Shown here in pieces: positions 31,855 through 42,362 of a stretch of 64,000 nt of DNA. Each line of letters opens with the position of its first letter. The first letter of the stretch is position 1. The stretch lies in the NCBI GenBank assembly GCA_030765055.1, contig CM060947.1:263128103-263192102 (forward strand), in the 5' to 3' direction. The notes below the pieces were generated by a model, which saw only the letters and a program-made list of their open reading frames with translations, had not been told where the DNA came from and did not search any database. A program made the position numbers and the translations under genes. Source of the stretch: Mantis religiosa (lineage: Eukaryota; Arthropoda; Insecta; Mantodea; Mantidae).

Positions 31855-32250
31855 CAGAACTTCCCATATCCATAGTCGGCATCCTCATTCTGGTCTTCTT
31901 CAGCCTTTCTTTTTAAATTCCTCTTCTGTCTTGCATTAATTTCATAACTCTTTCTGCACCAGCGATGCGAATGTTGTCGATACTCTGTAAAATTGTTTCC
32001 ATAAACACACCAGGTTGATATCCTAACTGATGCATAACTTTCTTTCTGCCAACATTCCCATCATTAAACACTATTGCAGCATTAAATGTAGCAATTTTCA
32101 CCACTATGGAAGACACAAATGATGTTTTGGGACACCTATTACATATCAGACTGTTGAGTCTTTCATTTGGGTTTTGTGTTTCTCCATAGAGACATTTTAG
32201 CAAGTCTGGGTGTGCTGAGAATTGGTAGGTCGGCTTTATAGATTCCAAGA
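31855..32250 (-). pseudogene. MULE-like (Mutator-type) transposase C-terminal fragment
   Basis: A 111-codon minus-strand frame includes LKCLYGETQNPNERLNSLIC, then RCPKTSFVS, VKIATFNAAIVFNDG and KKVMHQLGYQPG. I recognise this pattern (HGxTQNxNESLN, PKTxF, FNDG) from the C-terminal part of a transposase family annotated as Mutator-like in arthropods. After a stop or small frameshift the last part resumes as RKAEEDQNEDADYGYGKF before a terminal stop near 31857, again like that family. The catalytic core is absent. The family name is from memory and would need a domain search. Confidence 0.6.
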
Positions 32251-32254
32251 CAAC

Positions 32255-32808
32255 TGATGGAAGACTATGTGTTGCTACTATGTAACACTAGGGCATTTAA
32301 TTTTTAAAGGTACATACAGACCACGTACAGTCATAATATTTTGGTGTATGATAGCTAACACTATATACTATTTTACAAAACAATAAAAAATTAGATTTTT
32401 TAAACATTTGCTCGTACGTCCCCCCTTAAATATATTTCCAAATAAACAAAAGCCTCTTCAAGGCTGGCAGCAAAACAAAAGGCATACTTCTCCGGCTTGT
32501 GACGGCAGGCTTCTATAACGACCGGCGCGTGAGTATAAATATTTCGAAATTAAAATCAATATCAAGGAATACCTGAAAATAGCTCCACAAAATTATCTGT
32601 CTTAAATTATCTCTTTAATTTGATCTACATCTTTGCATTAAAATTTTATCTATCTGCAGCAGCAACAGAGGCGTCGGCGGACTGAGGAACAGCCCGTGGG
32701 GGCTCAGACATGTAGCAGCCCTTATAGGGCTTAACCATGTAGCGACGGAATGTGGTGGTTGCAGAATGGCGGGTGTAAATTAGCTTGGGGGAAGTATAGA
32801 GGTAGCTA
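32255..32808. other. No recognisable gene
   Basis: No open frame of note and no repeat similarity recognised. A GC-richer patch lies at about 32650-32790. Confidence 0.4.
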
Positions 32809-32810
32809 TT

Positions 32811-33700
32811 ATGTGTTTCAAATGTGAAGGTGTGTGTCCTTGAGCGCTACTAGGTGATCAACCAATCGGAGTACTGCGGTGTTGTCGTATGACATTTCCC
32901 CTATGTGGTGTAAGACGAGCGGCAAACTAATCAATCATTAAAAAAAATACTATTCCCGCTAAGAGAAAAATTCAGATTTTGTAAAAACTTAAACATGGCC
33001 AAGGAGAGAGTAATGTATTTAACATAACCGTAAGAACCTCATATTTTTAGCTTAAATAGTTTTCCTAATACAAATAAATAAAGTAGATACCATTATATTA
33101 TAACAATGCATTGCGACGTAAGCACTGTAATGAATATCATTATTGGTTGGCATGTATGCGTGAACGTATATTTGAAATTACTCCGAACTGAAACGTAAAC
33201 ATTTGACATGACGTGGTAAAAGATGAATAAGCCAAGGTGTTTGTTAAATTCGATGAGAGGAAACGATACACTTCTTGCTAGTCTGACAGAACGTGTCTGG
33301 TCATATTATATCTTTGTTTATGAATGGTTCGTAATCTCTATTTACTCTAGAGAGTTCAAAGCAGCATTATTCAGTTACTCTTCCATGAAAAAGCGTATCA
33401 GCTGGATCAATGAGACGTGATCTGCCTTCCTCCCCTTACTACTGCTAGAACAATCCAATAGAGTTAATGTGGGTTCAAATTATGTTGCAAAGAGAAATAA
33501 TATTTTTAAACTTACTGACGTTGAAGGACTTATTCACGAAGAAATTAACAAGGAACACAACAAGACTGAGAAATCTGCGTGAGACATCAGATAAACTACA
33601 AGAAGACGACTTTTGGAAAGAAATAGCACGTAACGAGATTTTGGAACCTATCATCATAAATTTGCGGGACTCCGACGATGAAGACAATGCCAATGATGAA
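32811..33700 (+). mobile_element. TIR DNA transposon (Tc1/mariner superfamily relic), copy B, 3'-truncated
   Basis: It begins TA-TTATGTGTTTCAAATGTGAA and corresponds to the minus strand of copy A (11589-12800). The transposase C-terminus is split over frames: NNPIELMWVQIM, NNIFKLTDVEGLIHEEIN and DKLQEDDFWKEIARNEILE, then the acidic SDDEDNANDE before a stop. Copy A continues about 350 bp beyond the point where this one stops (near 33700), so the right end, including the second TIR, is missing at a junction with a mariner relic. Confidence 0.65.
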
Positions 33701-34512
33701 TGAACCAGAAACTGCATGACTTGATTTGCGACGTGAGGCCGTGAATTGTCATGATGAAGTCGCCACCCAGTCCGAGAAAGCTCTGGTCATTTCTTTGCAA
33801 TGTGCTTCCTCAGTGTAGCCAATACTGACGTGTAGTATGCTGCTGTAACAGTAGTGTGCTGGTAAATCATTCCATTACAGTAAAAAAATGTGATCACCAT
33901 CACTTTCCCTGCAGATGGAAAAACTTTTGCCTATATTGGTGTTGGAGAACCCGGGGATTTCCACATTATACTGGCTTCTTTTCCTTCAAGATCATAATGA
34001 TGCAGCCAAGACTCATCACCGATGGTAATCGATTTAAAAAATGCATCCCCTCCATCAGCAAAGAGACGGAGCACCTCACGGCTTGTCTCCATTCGCACAA
34101 CCTTTTGTTTAGGAGACAACAAACGTGGCACCCAACGAGCACAAACTCGGGTCATATGGAGATAGTTGTGCATAATTGTAAACACATTGCCATATGAAAT
34201 TATCAGCACTTCACAGAGGTTACGTAATGTTATACGCCGATCCTCTCGGACAATCATAGCAGCTGTGTTGATGTTGACTTCAGTTACAGCAGAAGCCGAA
34301 ACACCAGGCCCACCTTGCTTAACACTTACAAGTTGGCCTTCTTTGAAGTCCTTGAACCACATAAACACTGTTGCATGAGGTAGTGCATCTTCACTGTACC
34401 CTTCCTTCAACTTTTCGGTGCCTGTATGGTTTAAACGAAAACAGAATTTGATTGCGCTGTACTGCTCCTCTTGCGTCACCTCTATTGTCTGGTGTGCGAA
34501 ATGCACATAGGG
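33701..34512 (-). pseudogene. Mariner transposase pseudogene, C-terminally truncated (mariner family 2-like)
   Basis: A 191-codon minus-strand frame (34506-33931) covers the N-terminal half of a mariner transposase: EEQYSAIKFCFRLNHTGTEK, then GGPGVSASAVTEVN, MTRVCARWVPRLLSPKQK, and the intact first catalytic motif SITIGDESWLHHYD. After a stop the frame continues through GKVMVITFFY to the second motif RLHHDNSRPHVAN near 33750. It then ends abruptly at the junction with TIR element B, so the third aspartate is missing. It differs from the 24.7-25.8 kb copy throughout but is the same general lineage. Confidence 0.88.
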
Positions 34513-34659
34513 TCTACAAAATACAGTATTACAACCAACCTACCTAAACGAGAGTGCTGCCGACTACCGACATTATACATAAAAACCAGCTCTTTTCAAA
34601 TATTTATGTTACAGATACGAAACTGTCACAGAAGCTACTGGAAAAAATCAGTCTCAGTC

Positions 34660-34930
34660 TTTGATGACCAGCCCTCGTACTTAATGGAATTCTTCCACTT
34701 ATCTTTCATCCAGAATAGGTAAATGTGGGGAAGTTGGCGGGAAAGTGGCGCTTTGTAAATACAATGACCTGGCTTTTTTCCGGGTTGATGGACAATCGCC
34801 AGAGCGTACACCAATCTTGGAGGAGACGGAGGTGTCGCTATATGGGGTTGAAGGTTCTACGTGAAAGTTTGCTGGTGGAGTAGAACAGAACGTCGTCGGT
34901 ATATTGGGCTATGTTGACGTTCGGTTCAGT
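34660..34930 (-). pseudogene. Jockey-like LINE fragment (palm region), copy 3
   Basis: The minus-strand translation gives EPNVNIAQYTDDVLFYSTS, the catalytic YxDD motif of a reverse transcriptase with both aspartates intact, then FNPI and RHLRLLQDWCTLWRLSINPE followed by KSQVIVF. The DNA aligns with 40440-40660, the same region of the longer Jockey-like copy. Both ends are truncated. Confidence 0.75.
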
Positions 34931-35925
34931 GGGATTTATCTTTATATAAAAATATTTCTTGGAAAACTCATAAAATTAGATTATAAAACCTATAGCAATT
35001 TAATCAAAATAGAACATTTTTGAAGAAATACAATACAGCCAAACATTTTCTATGTAAATGGTTACATGGACATGTAGTTCTCTAATTCCACATTATTTTG
35101 TCATTTTAGTAACAAAAGACATCTATATATCTTCAAATTTCTTGGAATAACCTCTGAAGGATGACTTTTGGATGCTATGGAAGCGTGACGCTCTGCAGTG
35201 ACTTGCTCTATTGCCGGGATGCGATCACGTTTTCTGCGATGCTGTAAAACAACTGAAGGTCATGGACTCTAAGAAAGGAATGCGATAATGGGTGAAAGTT
35301 TAACATCTGCATGGCAACATCGTAACAGAGATGGGGCGGGGGAGATTTTTCTTTCTTTCCGGAACTGTTGAAAAACATCTCATGCGTTATATCCATATGC
35401 CTTTGCTTATGCTATCGTTTATTTTTATACATTTCACAATCCGTTTGCATTAATGACTGCTTTTTACCTACTTTGTGTTAATGAAGCTAGAAAACTTGCA
35501 GAAATATTTAATTATAGATTTAGTTGATATGTAGAGACCAAAACTATAGTTCTATCTTTTATAAAATGTCATATACGCATTTGCTGGCTTTGAAATGGCG
35601 TCAAGAGAAACACATGAACTGCGATGTAAGGATTAGAAAATGTAACTTCTTCAAAATACAAGCTGATAGTAAGTAACATCTCCGAAATTATTTGTGCAAC
35701 ATCAGTAAATAAAACAAGTGAAGAATGTTAATAATTTCACAAACTCGATACAACATTTTACGCAATATTAATTCTATAAAATGTAGGACATAAATCAGGA
35801 AGTAATTTTACATCTAAGGGAAACAAGTGACAGCCCCTTGAGACTTTACGTTCATTTGTTGTTATTTGGCGTGTCGAACCGCTAAACAAGGCTTCTCTTT
35901 CTGGGATAGAAGTGAGCAGATGTTA
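34931..35925. other. No recognisable gene
   Basis: AT-rich without notable frames or repeat similarity. The minus frame at 35208-35396 (62 codons) has no known motif. Confidence 0.45.
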
Positions 35926-35943
35926 CGGGCTGTGATGTTTCTA

Positions 35944-36516
35944 CTTTTACGTCCTCCAACGTTAAGTCATATCGGACGGTGAATAAATTCGGTGAAATGA
36001 TGCTGAAAGGAGTCCAGGGTCCATAGAGCTTAGAGTTAATTGACATTCGTCTTGAAGGATAAGGGAAAACCCCGGAAAACCTTATCCAGGTCACTCACCC
36101 TGACCGAGATTCGAACTCGGGACCTCTTGAACGTGAGGCAGACATGCTACCATTTACGTTACCGAGGCGGGCGTGTACAGGTCCCATGGAGCTTAGAGCT
36201 ACCCGACATTCGTCTTTAAGGATAAGGGAAAACCCCCGGGAAAAACATATGGAGGTAACTCACCCTGACCGAGATTCGAACTTGGGACCTCTTGAACGTG
36301 AGACAGACACGCTACCATTTACGTTACCAAGGCGGGCGTGTACAGGTTCCATGGAGCTTAGAGCTACCCGACATTCGTCTTTAAGGATAAGGGAAAAACC
36401 AAGGGAAAAACCCAGAGGAAAACCATATGGAGGTAACTCATCCTGACCGAGATTCAAACTGGGAACCTTTAGAACGGGAGGCAGACACACTACCATCTGC
36501 GCTACTGAGGTGGGCT
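35944..36516 (-). mobile_element. Trimeric SINE B insertion with an 18-bp target-site duplication
   Basis: One full minus-strand SINE B (35948-36172) is followed by two further head-plus-partial-body units (36173-36337 and 36338-36515). This gives three tRNA-like heads in tandem, each with a recognisable box B (GAGTTCGAATCTCGG, AAGTTCGAATCTCGG, and a mutated AGTTTGAATCTCGG). The whole block is flanked by CGGGCTGTGATGTTTCTA (35926-35943) and CGGGCTGTGATGTCTCTA (36517-36534), 17 of 18 identical. The three units thus appear to have inserted as one piece. Confidence 0.88.
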
Positions 36517-36650
36517 CGGGCTGTGATGTCTCTATCAATACAGTATGCTAGGTCATGCAGTGGCGGCTGTTGGGCAAAAGTTTGAGGAGTATAAACATTT
36601 TATTCTATTTATGTAAAAAACTGAAGCTGCTGACAGTGAAGTAAACTAGG

Positions 36651-36970
36651 TTATTAATAATAACTAAACACTAGTAACACAACTTCACTTATCTTATTTA
36701 ATTCCTGGGACCGGTTTCAAAGCAAACATCTGCTTTATCCTCAGCCACTCAGCTTGACACTCCCCCACTTACTCACTGACCCCGGTAGATGGCAGTTAGA
36801 TAAGGAGCTATCCTTCAAACTCCGGTAGTGGTCAAGTTCAGTCAGTCAGTAAGTGGGGGAGTGTCAAGCTGAGTGGCTGAGGATAAAGCAGATGTTTGCT
36901 TTGAAATCGGTCCCAGAAATTAAATAAGATAGGTGAAGTTGTGTTACTAGTGTTTAGTTATTATTAATAA
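36651..36970. repeat. 320-bp palindrome with 130-bp arms
   Basis: The left arm (36651-36780) and right arm (36841-36970) are reverse complements with 4 mismatches in 130 positions by hand count. The 60-bp spacer contains CCGGTAG twice. Both ends read TTATTAATAA. Each arm carries, reading outward from the spacer, a CTGAGGA-T-6-bp stem (AAAGCA/TGCTTT)-GAAA hairpin. No open frame lies inside. It could be a foldback element, a MITE with very long TIRs, or two inverted copies of a Penelope-type terminal repeat. Confidence 0.9.
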
Positions 36971-37216
36971 TTTTATTCTATATTCATCAGATAAATGTAA
37001 AAAGACGTAAGACAGTTTTGTGTAAAGCATACATTCGAAGTGAACTTTAGTAGCCCTTTTCAGGATGCTCCAGAGAATAATTATTGTCTTCTAAGGAGAA
37101 ACAAATGAAATGAAATTGATCTGTTGCAACATTATTGATGTTGAGTTGCCCGGCGAATTTTTAGAGGATGGAGCACGTGCCCTTGTACCATTTAGTGTGG
37201 ACCTATATTTAAGTAA

Positions 37217-37733
37217 TCTTCTTCTTCTTCTTCTTCTTCTTCTTCTTCTTCTTCTTCTTCTTCTTCTTCTTCTTCTTCTTCTTCTTCTTCTTCTTCTTCT
37301 TCTTCTTCTTCTTCTTCTTCTTCTTCTTCTTCTTCTTCTTCTTCTTCTTCTTCTTCTTCTTCTTCTTCTTCTTCTTCTTCTTCTTCTTCTTCTTCTTCTT
37401 CTTCTTCTTCTTCTTCTTCTTCTTCTTCTTCTTCTTCTTCTTCTTCTTCTTCTTCTTCTTCTTCTTCTTCTTCTTCTTCTTCTTCTTCTTCTTCTTCTTC
37501 TTCTTCTTCTTCTTCTTCTTCTTCTTCTTCTTCTTCTTCTTCTTCTTCTTCTTCTTCTTCTTCTTCTTCTTCTTCTTCTTCTTCTTCTTCTTCTTCTTCT
37601 TCTTCTTCTTCTTCTTCTTCTTCTTCTTTCTTCTTCTTCTTCTTCTTCTTCTTCTTCTTCTTCTTTCTTCTTCTTCTTCTTCTTCTTCTTCTTCTTCTTC
37701 TTCTTCTTCTTCTTCTTCTTCTTCTTCTTCTTC
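37217..37733. repeat. (TTC)n microsatellite, ~517 bp, at the 3' end of a LINE
   Basis: About 172 TTC/GAA units with only two single-T interruptions (about 37628 and 37665). On the minus strand it is (GAA)n and directly follows the last bases of the LINE (GCCTAGCCCTTGGAGT). The long open frames predicted here (poly-Leu, poly-Arg, poly-Lys and so on) are artefacts of the repeat. Confidence 0.98.
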
Positions 37734-39330
37734 ACTCCAAGGGCTAGGCAATGCAGTCTGTTCCGGCTTAAAACATGTCTGACCATCGTTTTCGTGGTCT
37801 TCCCGGATGTCTCTTTCCTCTAGGTTATTAGTTTATAACTCTTCTTGGAATCCTATCTCTCGGCATTCTCTCAATATGCTCTCTCCATTCATTTCTATAA
37901 TTTATTATTTCTTCTTCTAAAGAATTTATTTCTAAATTTTCTCTTATTTTTTCATTTGGGAGTTTATCTAAAAGAGTACATCCCTTTACTGCTCTTAAAA
38001 ATCTCATTTCGGTAGCCTGTATCTTGTTTTTGTCTGCTTTTGTTAATGTCCATGTTTCAGAACCAAAAACAAAAGCAGGCACAGCCATTACTTTATGAAA
38101 TTTCATCCGTGTTTCTTTTCTGGTTTTAGTTTTTAGGCTTCTATTTATTATGCCGCACATTCGTTGAAACATTTGTAATTTATTTTTAAAATCACTTTCA
38201 TATTTATAACTGACATATGTTCCCAAATATTTAAAACCAGTAACTTGCTCTAAGATAATATCATCAATTACTATTTTGGTTCTAACAGTGTCTTTACCTC
38301 GAAACGCCATTGTTTTTGTTTTATTTGTGGAAATTTTGAAGTTATAATTCTTACATAACTTCTGTAGAATATATACTGCTCATTGCAGCTCGTCTTCAGT
38401 TTTATTTATAATTATTTGGTCATCCGCAAATAGCATCGTCTTAAGAATAAAATTTGGTGCAAGATAAATGCCTCCGTTAATCTTAAACATCCACTCTCTA
38501 ATCAGATCATCTATATAAATTATGAATAAGATAGGAGACAAACTACAACCCTGTCTTACACCTTCATTTGTTTGTATCCATTTACTATACATTCCATTTC
38601 CAATATGTATGCTGATTGTTGTATCTTTATATATATATATTAGAACTTTAATGAGATGATTTGGGTAGCCTCTTCGAGTCATGATTTACCATATCTTTTT
38701 TTCTATTTACACGATCAAACGCTTTTTCATAACCAGTAAAAGCTATATGTGTTTCCAGATTAAATTAACTTCTTTTTTCTATTATCTGCTTAACTGTAAA
38801 GGTAGCATCTGTACAGGATCGTCCTTTTCTAAAACCATTTTGTTCTTTTAAAAGTTGAACATCTGTAATGGTTTGTAACCTTTTACTTAAGATTCTTGCA
38901 TATAATTTATATCCTGTGTTTAAAATACTTACTCCCCTATAATTCTCACATGTTTCGAGCACCTTTCTTAAAAATGGATATAATTCGAGCACGTGTCCTG
39001 GATCTTGGATTTGGCATCCATTCCAACTACTATTAATTAAATTAAAAATTCTTTGATTTAGTATCGGTCCACCATATTTCAAAAATTATGTATTTATTGA
39101 ATTTTCTTCCATGGCCTTCCTATTCTTCATTTCTTTCAATGCCGTCTCTAATTCTTCTAAAGTAATTGGATCTACATTTCCGCATATAAGGTCATCATTT
39201 TCTTCTTCTTCCAAAGAGTTATTATACCTTTTCTGGACCACCTGGTCGGTCCTCTTAGCAGAAATATAGCCATTGTGTGCTGTCTTTCTTTTCTGATAGA
39301 TTCGTTCAGCCAATTTCTATCACTTTCTCC
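37734..39330 (-). pseudogene. 5'-truncated LINE (non-LTR RT), trinucleotide-tailed family, copy 2
   Basis: The minus-strand reading from about 39320 to 37760 covers most of a reverse transcriptase in several frames. In order: DPITLEELETALKEMKNRKA; KVLETCENYRGVSILNTGYK; LLKEQNGFRKGRSCTDA; EKAFDRVNRKK; NEGVRQGCSLSPILFIIYID; MLFADDQIIINKTEDELQ, the palm motif with both aspartates present; TGFKYLGTYVSYKYESDFKN; GSETWTLTKADKNKIQATEM; then HPGRPRKRWSDMF just before the tail. At least four stops or frameshifts break it (about 39085, 38760, 38690, 38380). The N-terminal endonuclease is absent. Same family as 14.9-15.9 kb. Not active. Confidence 0.92.
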
Positions 39331-39511
39331 TTCCAGAATTATCGTGTGTGTTCGGAGCCTGTTGAAGGAGTTGTTCAGTTGTGAGTGTGATTCTGCAGTT
39401 CTCTTGCGATTCGGTTCAGTGAGGGTGTCCCAAATGTAACGTTAATCATCTGGTCATTACTTAATAATGTACAGTGATTTAACATATTTCATTAATCAGG
39501 GAGAAGAATAT
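39331..39511. other. No recognisable gene
   Basis: Short interval between the LINE truncation point and an LTR-like fragment; nothing recognised. Confidence 0.4.
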
Positions 39512-39600
39512 TGTTACTTTGTGAGCTCGTAGAATTAAAAGTATAGTTTGCAGACATTTAAAACCCTCTTTATTTCAAGTAAAAAGATACTTTTTACAAC
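39512..39600 (-). repeat. LTR-like fragment related to 8713 and 56753
   Basis: Starts TGTTACTTTGTGAGCTCGTA and continues GAATTAAAAGTATAGTTTGC, matching the first 45 bases of the segments at 8713 and 56753. An AAATAAAG block reads on the minus strand. It stops near the 3' end of the neighbouring Jockey-like element. Confidence 0.5.
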
Positions 39601-39639
39601 TCTGATATCAACAGAATGACGTAACACACACGAATGCAA

Positions 39640-41025
39640 TCTTCAAGGCCGTGTGCCGACAGACCGACCGAAGTGCTGGCTGGCTGTATAAAGTCAGAAC
39701 GTTTTTGCTGCGTGCCCATCCGTTTAGGGTTTTCCGCAGATAATGTTTTTCTTTTGGGGATTTTGTAGGATATGTTGTGGGTATGGAGGTGCAAATTTAT
39801 TTTTGAGGTTACAATTTATGTATCTTCAGGTTATGCAGTACTTTGCACCGTGATGTTGTATTTTTAAAATTTTTGTTTTAGTTGATGCCAAAAAGCTTAG
39901 AAGAATTATGTGGAGCTCAGCTTTAGCTGTTGTTAGGATTAGCTCCTGGGTTATCTCGGGTGCCCGCAAGCCATGCGGGGTATCCGGAACAGTCTGGAAC
40001 GGCGTCTAGTGGGGTCATAATCTCCCAGTGATCTAACAAGGGAGTTTCTATGTCTGGGTAAAGTAGCGTAGAATTTTGATGCCCGACGCCTAATTTCATC
40101 CTTCACGTATGGAAGACCTGAGGCCTCATGTAGCAATCTGGTAGGAAGATAACGACCCACAGAATATATAGACCGTAGTCCTTTATTCTGTGCACGTTGA
40201 AGCCATGCCAACTAGCTATCTGCGGCTATGCCCCAGATCTCGCAGGCATACAGCATCACGGCAATCACCAACGCTAGGAAGAGGTATAACTTCAGGCCAA
40301 CCGGCATCGAGCTCGACCCCAGCATTAGGTACAGGGAAGCAATTGCTCCCTGCACACTTGCCGCTATGTCACTGATGTGCCGGCGAAAAGTTAGACCTCT
40401 AACCAGTTTTACTCCAAGGTACTGGACGGAGTTAGTCCACTATATCCTTCGGCCTCGGAAGCTGAAGTTGGGGCAGTCTGCGGGGGTGTGGTGCTTTGTT
40501 AAAAGTATGGTGTGTCTTTTGTCTGGATTAACGGACATCTGTCAATGCCGACACCACAGTTGTGTGAGACGGAGGTGTCTTTGTAATGGGTTGAAAGCTC
40601 TGAGGATGTGTTTGTCTTTGCAGAACAGAAGCACGTCTCCAGCGTATTGTGTCATTTTGACTCGTGGCTCTCTGGGGAAATCTGTCATAAAGACGTTGAA
40701 TAAGGTGGGAGGTAGTACAGAGCCTTCGGGGACTCCCCCTCTCACTGGTCTCAGTGTTGACTTTTCCCCCGCGAATGTGACTTGGAAGGTGTGGTGTTGT
40801 AGGAAGCTGTGTATGATTTTGATCATCTGTGTTGGGAGTCGCAGGTGTATCATTTTGTATAGGAGCCCGGCATGCCATGTCGTAGAGAAGGCCTTCTCGA
40901 CGACCAATGACACTGCAGCCGTAAAGCATTCTTCCTGGAAGACCAGGGCAGCGGTCTCCACCACACGGAGTAACTGCCGGACTGTCGAGTGCCCAGGACG
41001 AAATCCAAACTGATGGTCGGTGACT
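39640..41025 (-). pseudogene. Jockey-like LINE, 5'-truncated, copy 2
   Basis: The minus-strand translation begins at the truncation point with PVTDHQFGFRPGHSTVRQ and continues VETAALVFQEE, VVEKAFSTTWHAGLLYKM, then RGGVPEGSVLPPTLFNVFM. The palm motif QYAGDVLLFCKD has lost one catalytic aspartate (YAGD for YADD). Further on come QYLGVKLVRGLTFRRHI, LMLYACEIWGIAA, LQRAQNKGLRSIYSVGRYL and YVKDEIRRRASKFYATLP, ending in a stop at 39951. Frameshifts occur near 40530 and 40210. The 3' untranslated part to about 39640 matches copy 1 at 14.0-14.3 kb. Confidence 0.9.
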
Positions 41026-41245
41026 GGCTACATCTCAGCTCAGCTACATTTATACACGAGCCGCTGCTTCTCGGAGGTTGGCGAAGTTTCTCGAAAGCTC
41101 ACGAAGCTACACGGACTTTCGTGGTGGAGTGAGACTATCTGCGTCTATTTCTCCCTCAGTAGCTCTCTCACACTCTCTGGGCGAGTGCCCACCGTTCATC
41201 GGTCTCTAGGCATAGCTTGGGGCTATCTGTCTCTTTCACTCCCCG

Positions 41246-41246
<1 letters not shown>
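41026..41246. other. Pyrimidine-rich, GC-richer segment of unknown origin
   Basis: CAGCTCAGCTACATTTATAC and AGCTTGGGGCTATCTGTC are readable, but no family is recognised. A plus-strand frame through the following (CT)n tract yields an artefactual Ser/Leu run. Confidence 0.35.

Positions 41247-41306
<60 letters not shown>
41247..41306. repeat. (CT)n microsatellite
   Basis: About 30 uninterrupted CT units. Confidence 0.97.
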
Positions 41307-41308
<2 letters not shown>

Positions 41309-42360
41309 ACAAATAACAAGTGCCTCGCGACATAAATAAGTGATTTTATGTTATCTCCATAAGCCATGAAAATTTGGAATACCGATGTTACATCTTTGCT
41401 TTAGGAAATAAATTGCTACTCGTGCCATATGGACCAGTTACTCATGGCATTCATTACAGAAAACAGCTCCAGATTTGTGACGAAATTTGTACTGCTTTAA
41501 CGTGTTCTTTTTAAATAAGTAGTTGACTTTTTATGATTATTTATTATATATACACTTGTGAATTTATTCTGCTTACCTCTTATGATCTACAACAGTCATT
41601 CACAGTGTAAACAGCTTCAGGTATTCACAAAATGTGCAAACTGTAGATTTATTTGGCATGTAAATATTTTAAAAACATGTTATTTTAGTCAAGATCGTGA
41701 ATTATTTTTAGAAATTAAAAGTAAGAAATAGTTTCTTTTGTATTGGTAGTCCTGGGATGGGAAATTTTCTTCAAAATTTTGTGTCATTCTCTTGGAAGTG
41801 GCGGAAATTAAATAGTTTGGCATTTATCGTAATTTTTATCGGAGTATTGTTTGCAAAAACACACATAACGTTTTACAAATATGATTTTTTGGGACGTAAT
41901 GCGATGAAATATCAGTATTACTTTCTGGGCGCAATAACATACTTGCTTATGTCCATAGTTCGTGGAGGAATGTTCAGAAAAACTCCTGTGAATGTGTTTT
42001 CTTTGAGGGGGATATGTTCAGGTAAATGCAATCTGCATTTACTTCAAGCCATTACTCAAGCCAGGTTTTTCTGGGACCTTCATTCTTTTGTTTCTCAGAG
42101 CTGACTCAGCAATTCCCTTACAAGTTCGTATTCGATGATGCCATTTCTTCTGGGACTTCCCACAATTGATCAAAAGGAAATTGAGGTAATTTACTGTCAT
42201 TAAGAGTTTAGAAGACGGGATAGAAATTCAAACCACCACATCATTAATTACACATTTATTAATTACATTGCCATGTATGTGTGTATCTGAAGAGGTAATT
42301 CAAAAATTGAATGTAAGTTAAACTTGTTGCGGGAGTAAGATTTTGAAGTAAAACCTCCAC
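41307..42360. other. No recognisable gene
   Basis: A 115-codon plus-strand frame (41757-42104) has hydrophobic stretches (SLAFIVIFIGVLFAKTHITF, YYFLGAITYLLMSIVRGG) that could span a membrane. I recognise no family, and there is no splice or transcription signal I can support. It is most likely chance in AT-rich DNA. Confidence 0.4.
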
Positions 42361-42362
42361 CC

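Noticed and set aside
36144..36446. 100-codon frame with two repeated segments (LRIRENPRE..., LPFTLPRRACTG)
   Set aside because: It is the antisense translation of the tandem SINE B units. Such SINE-derived frames are a known source of spurious gene models.
37091..37823. Long open frames of poly-Arg, poly-Lys, poly-Glu or poly-Leu (up to 237 codons)
   Set aside because: They are translations of the (TTC)n/(GAA)n tract in different frames; the uniform trinucleotide cannot create stops, and the flanks belong to a LINE.
41020..41316. 98-codon frame ending in a Ser-Leu repeat
   Set aside because: The C-terminal half is (CT)n; the N-terminal half has no recognised domain.
41757..42104. Possible 115-residue membrane protein
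   Set aside because: Hydrophobic runs are expected from T-rich DNA; there is no family match, no conserved context and no supporting signal.
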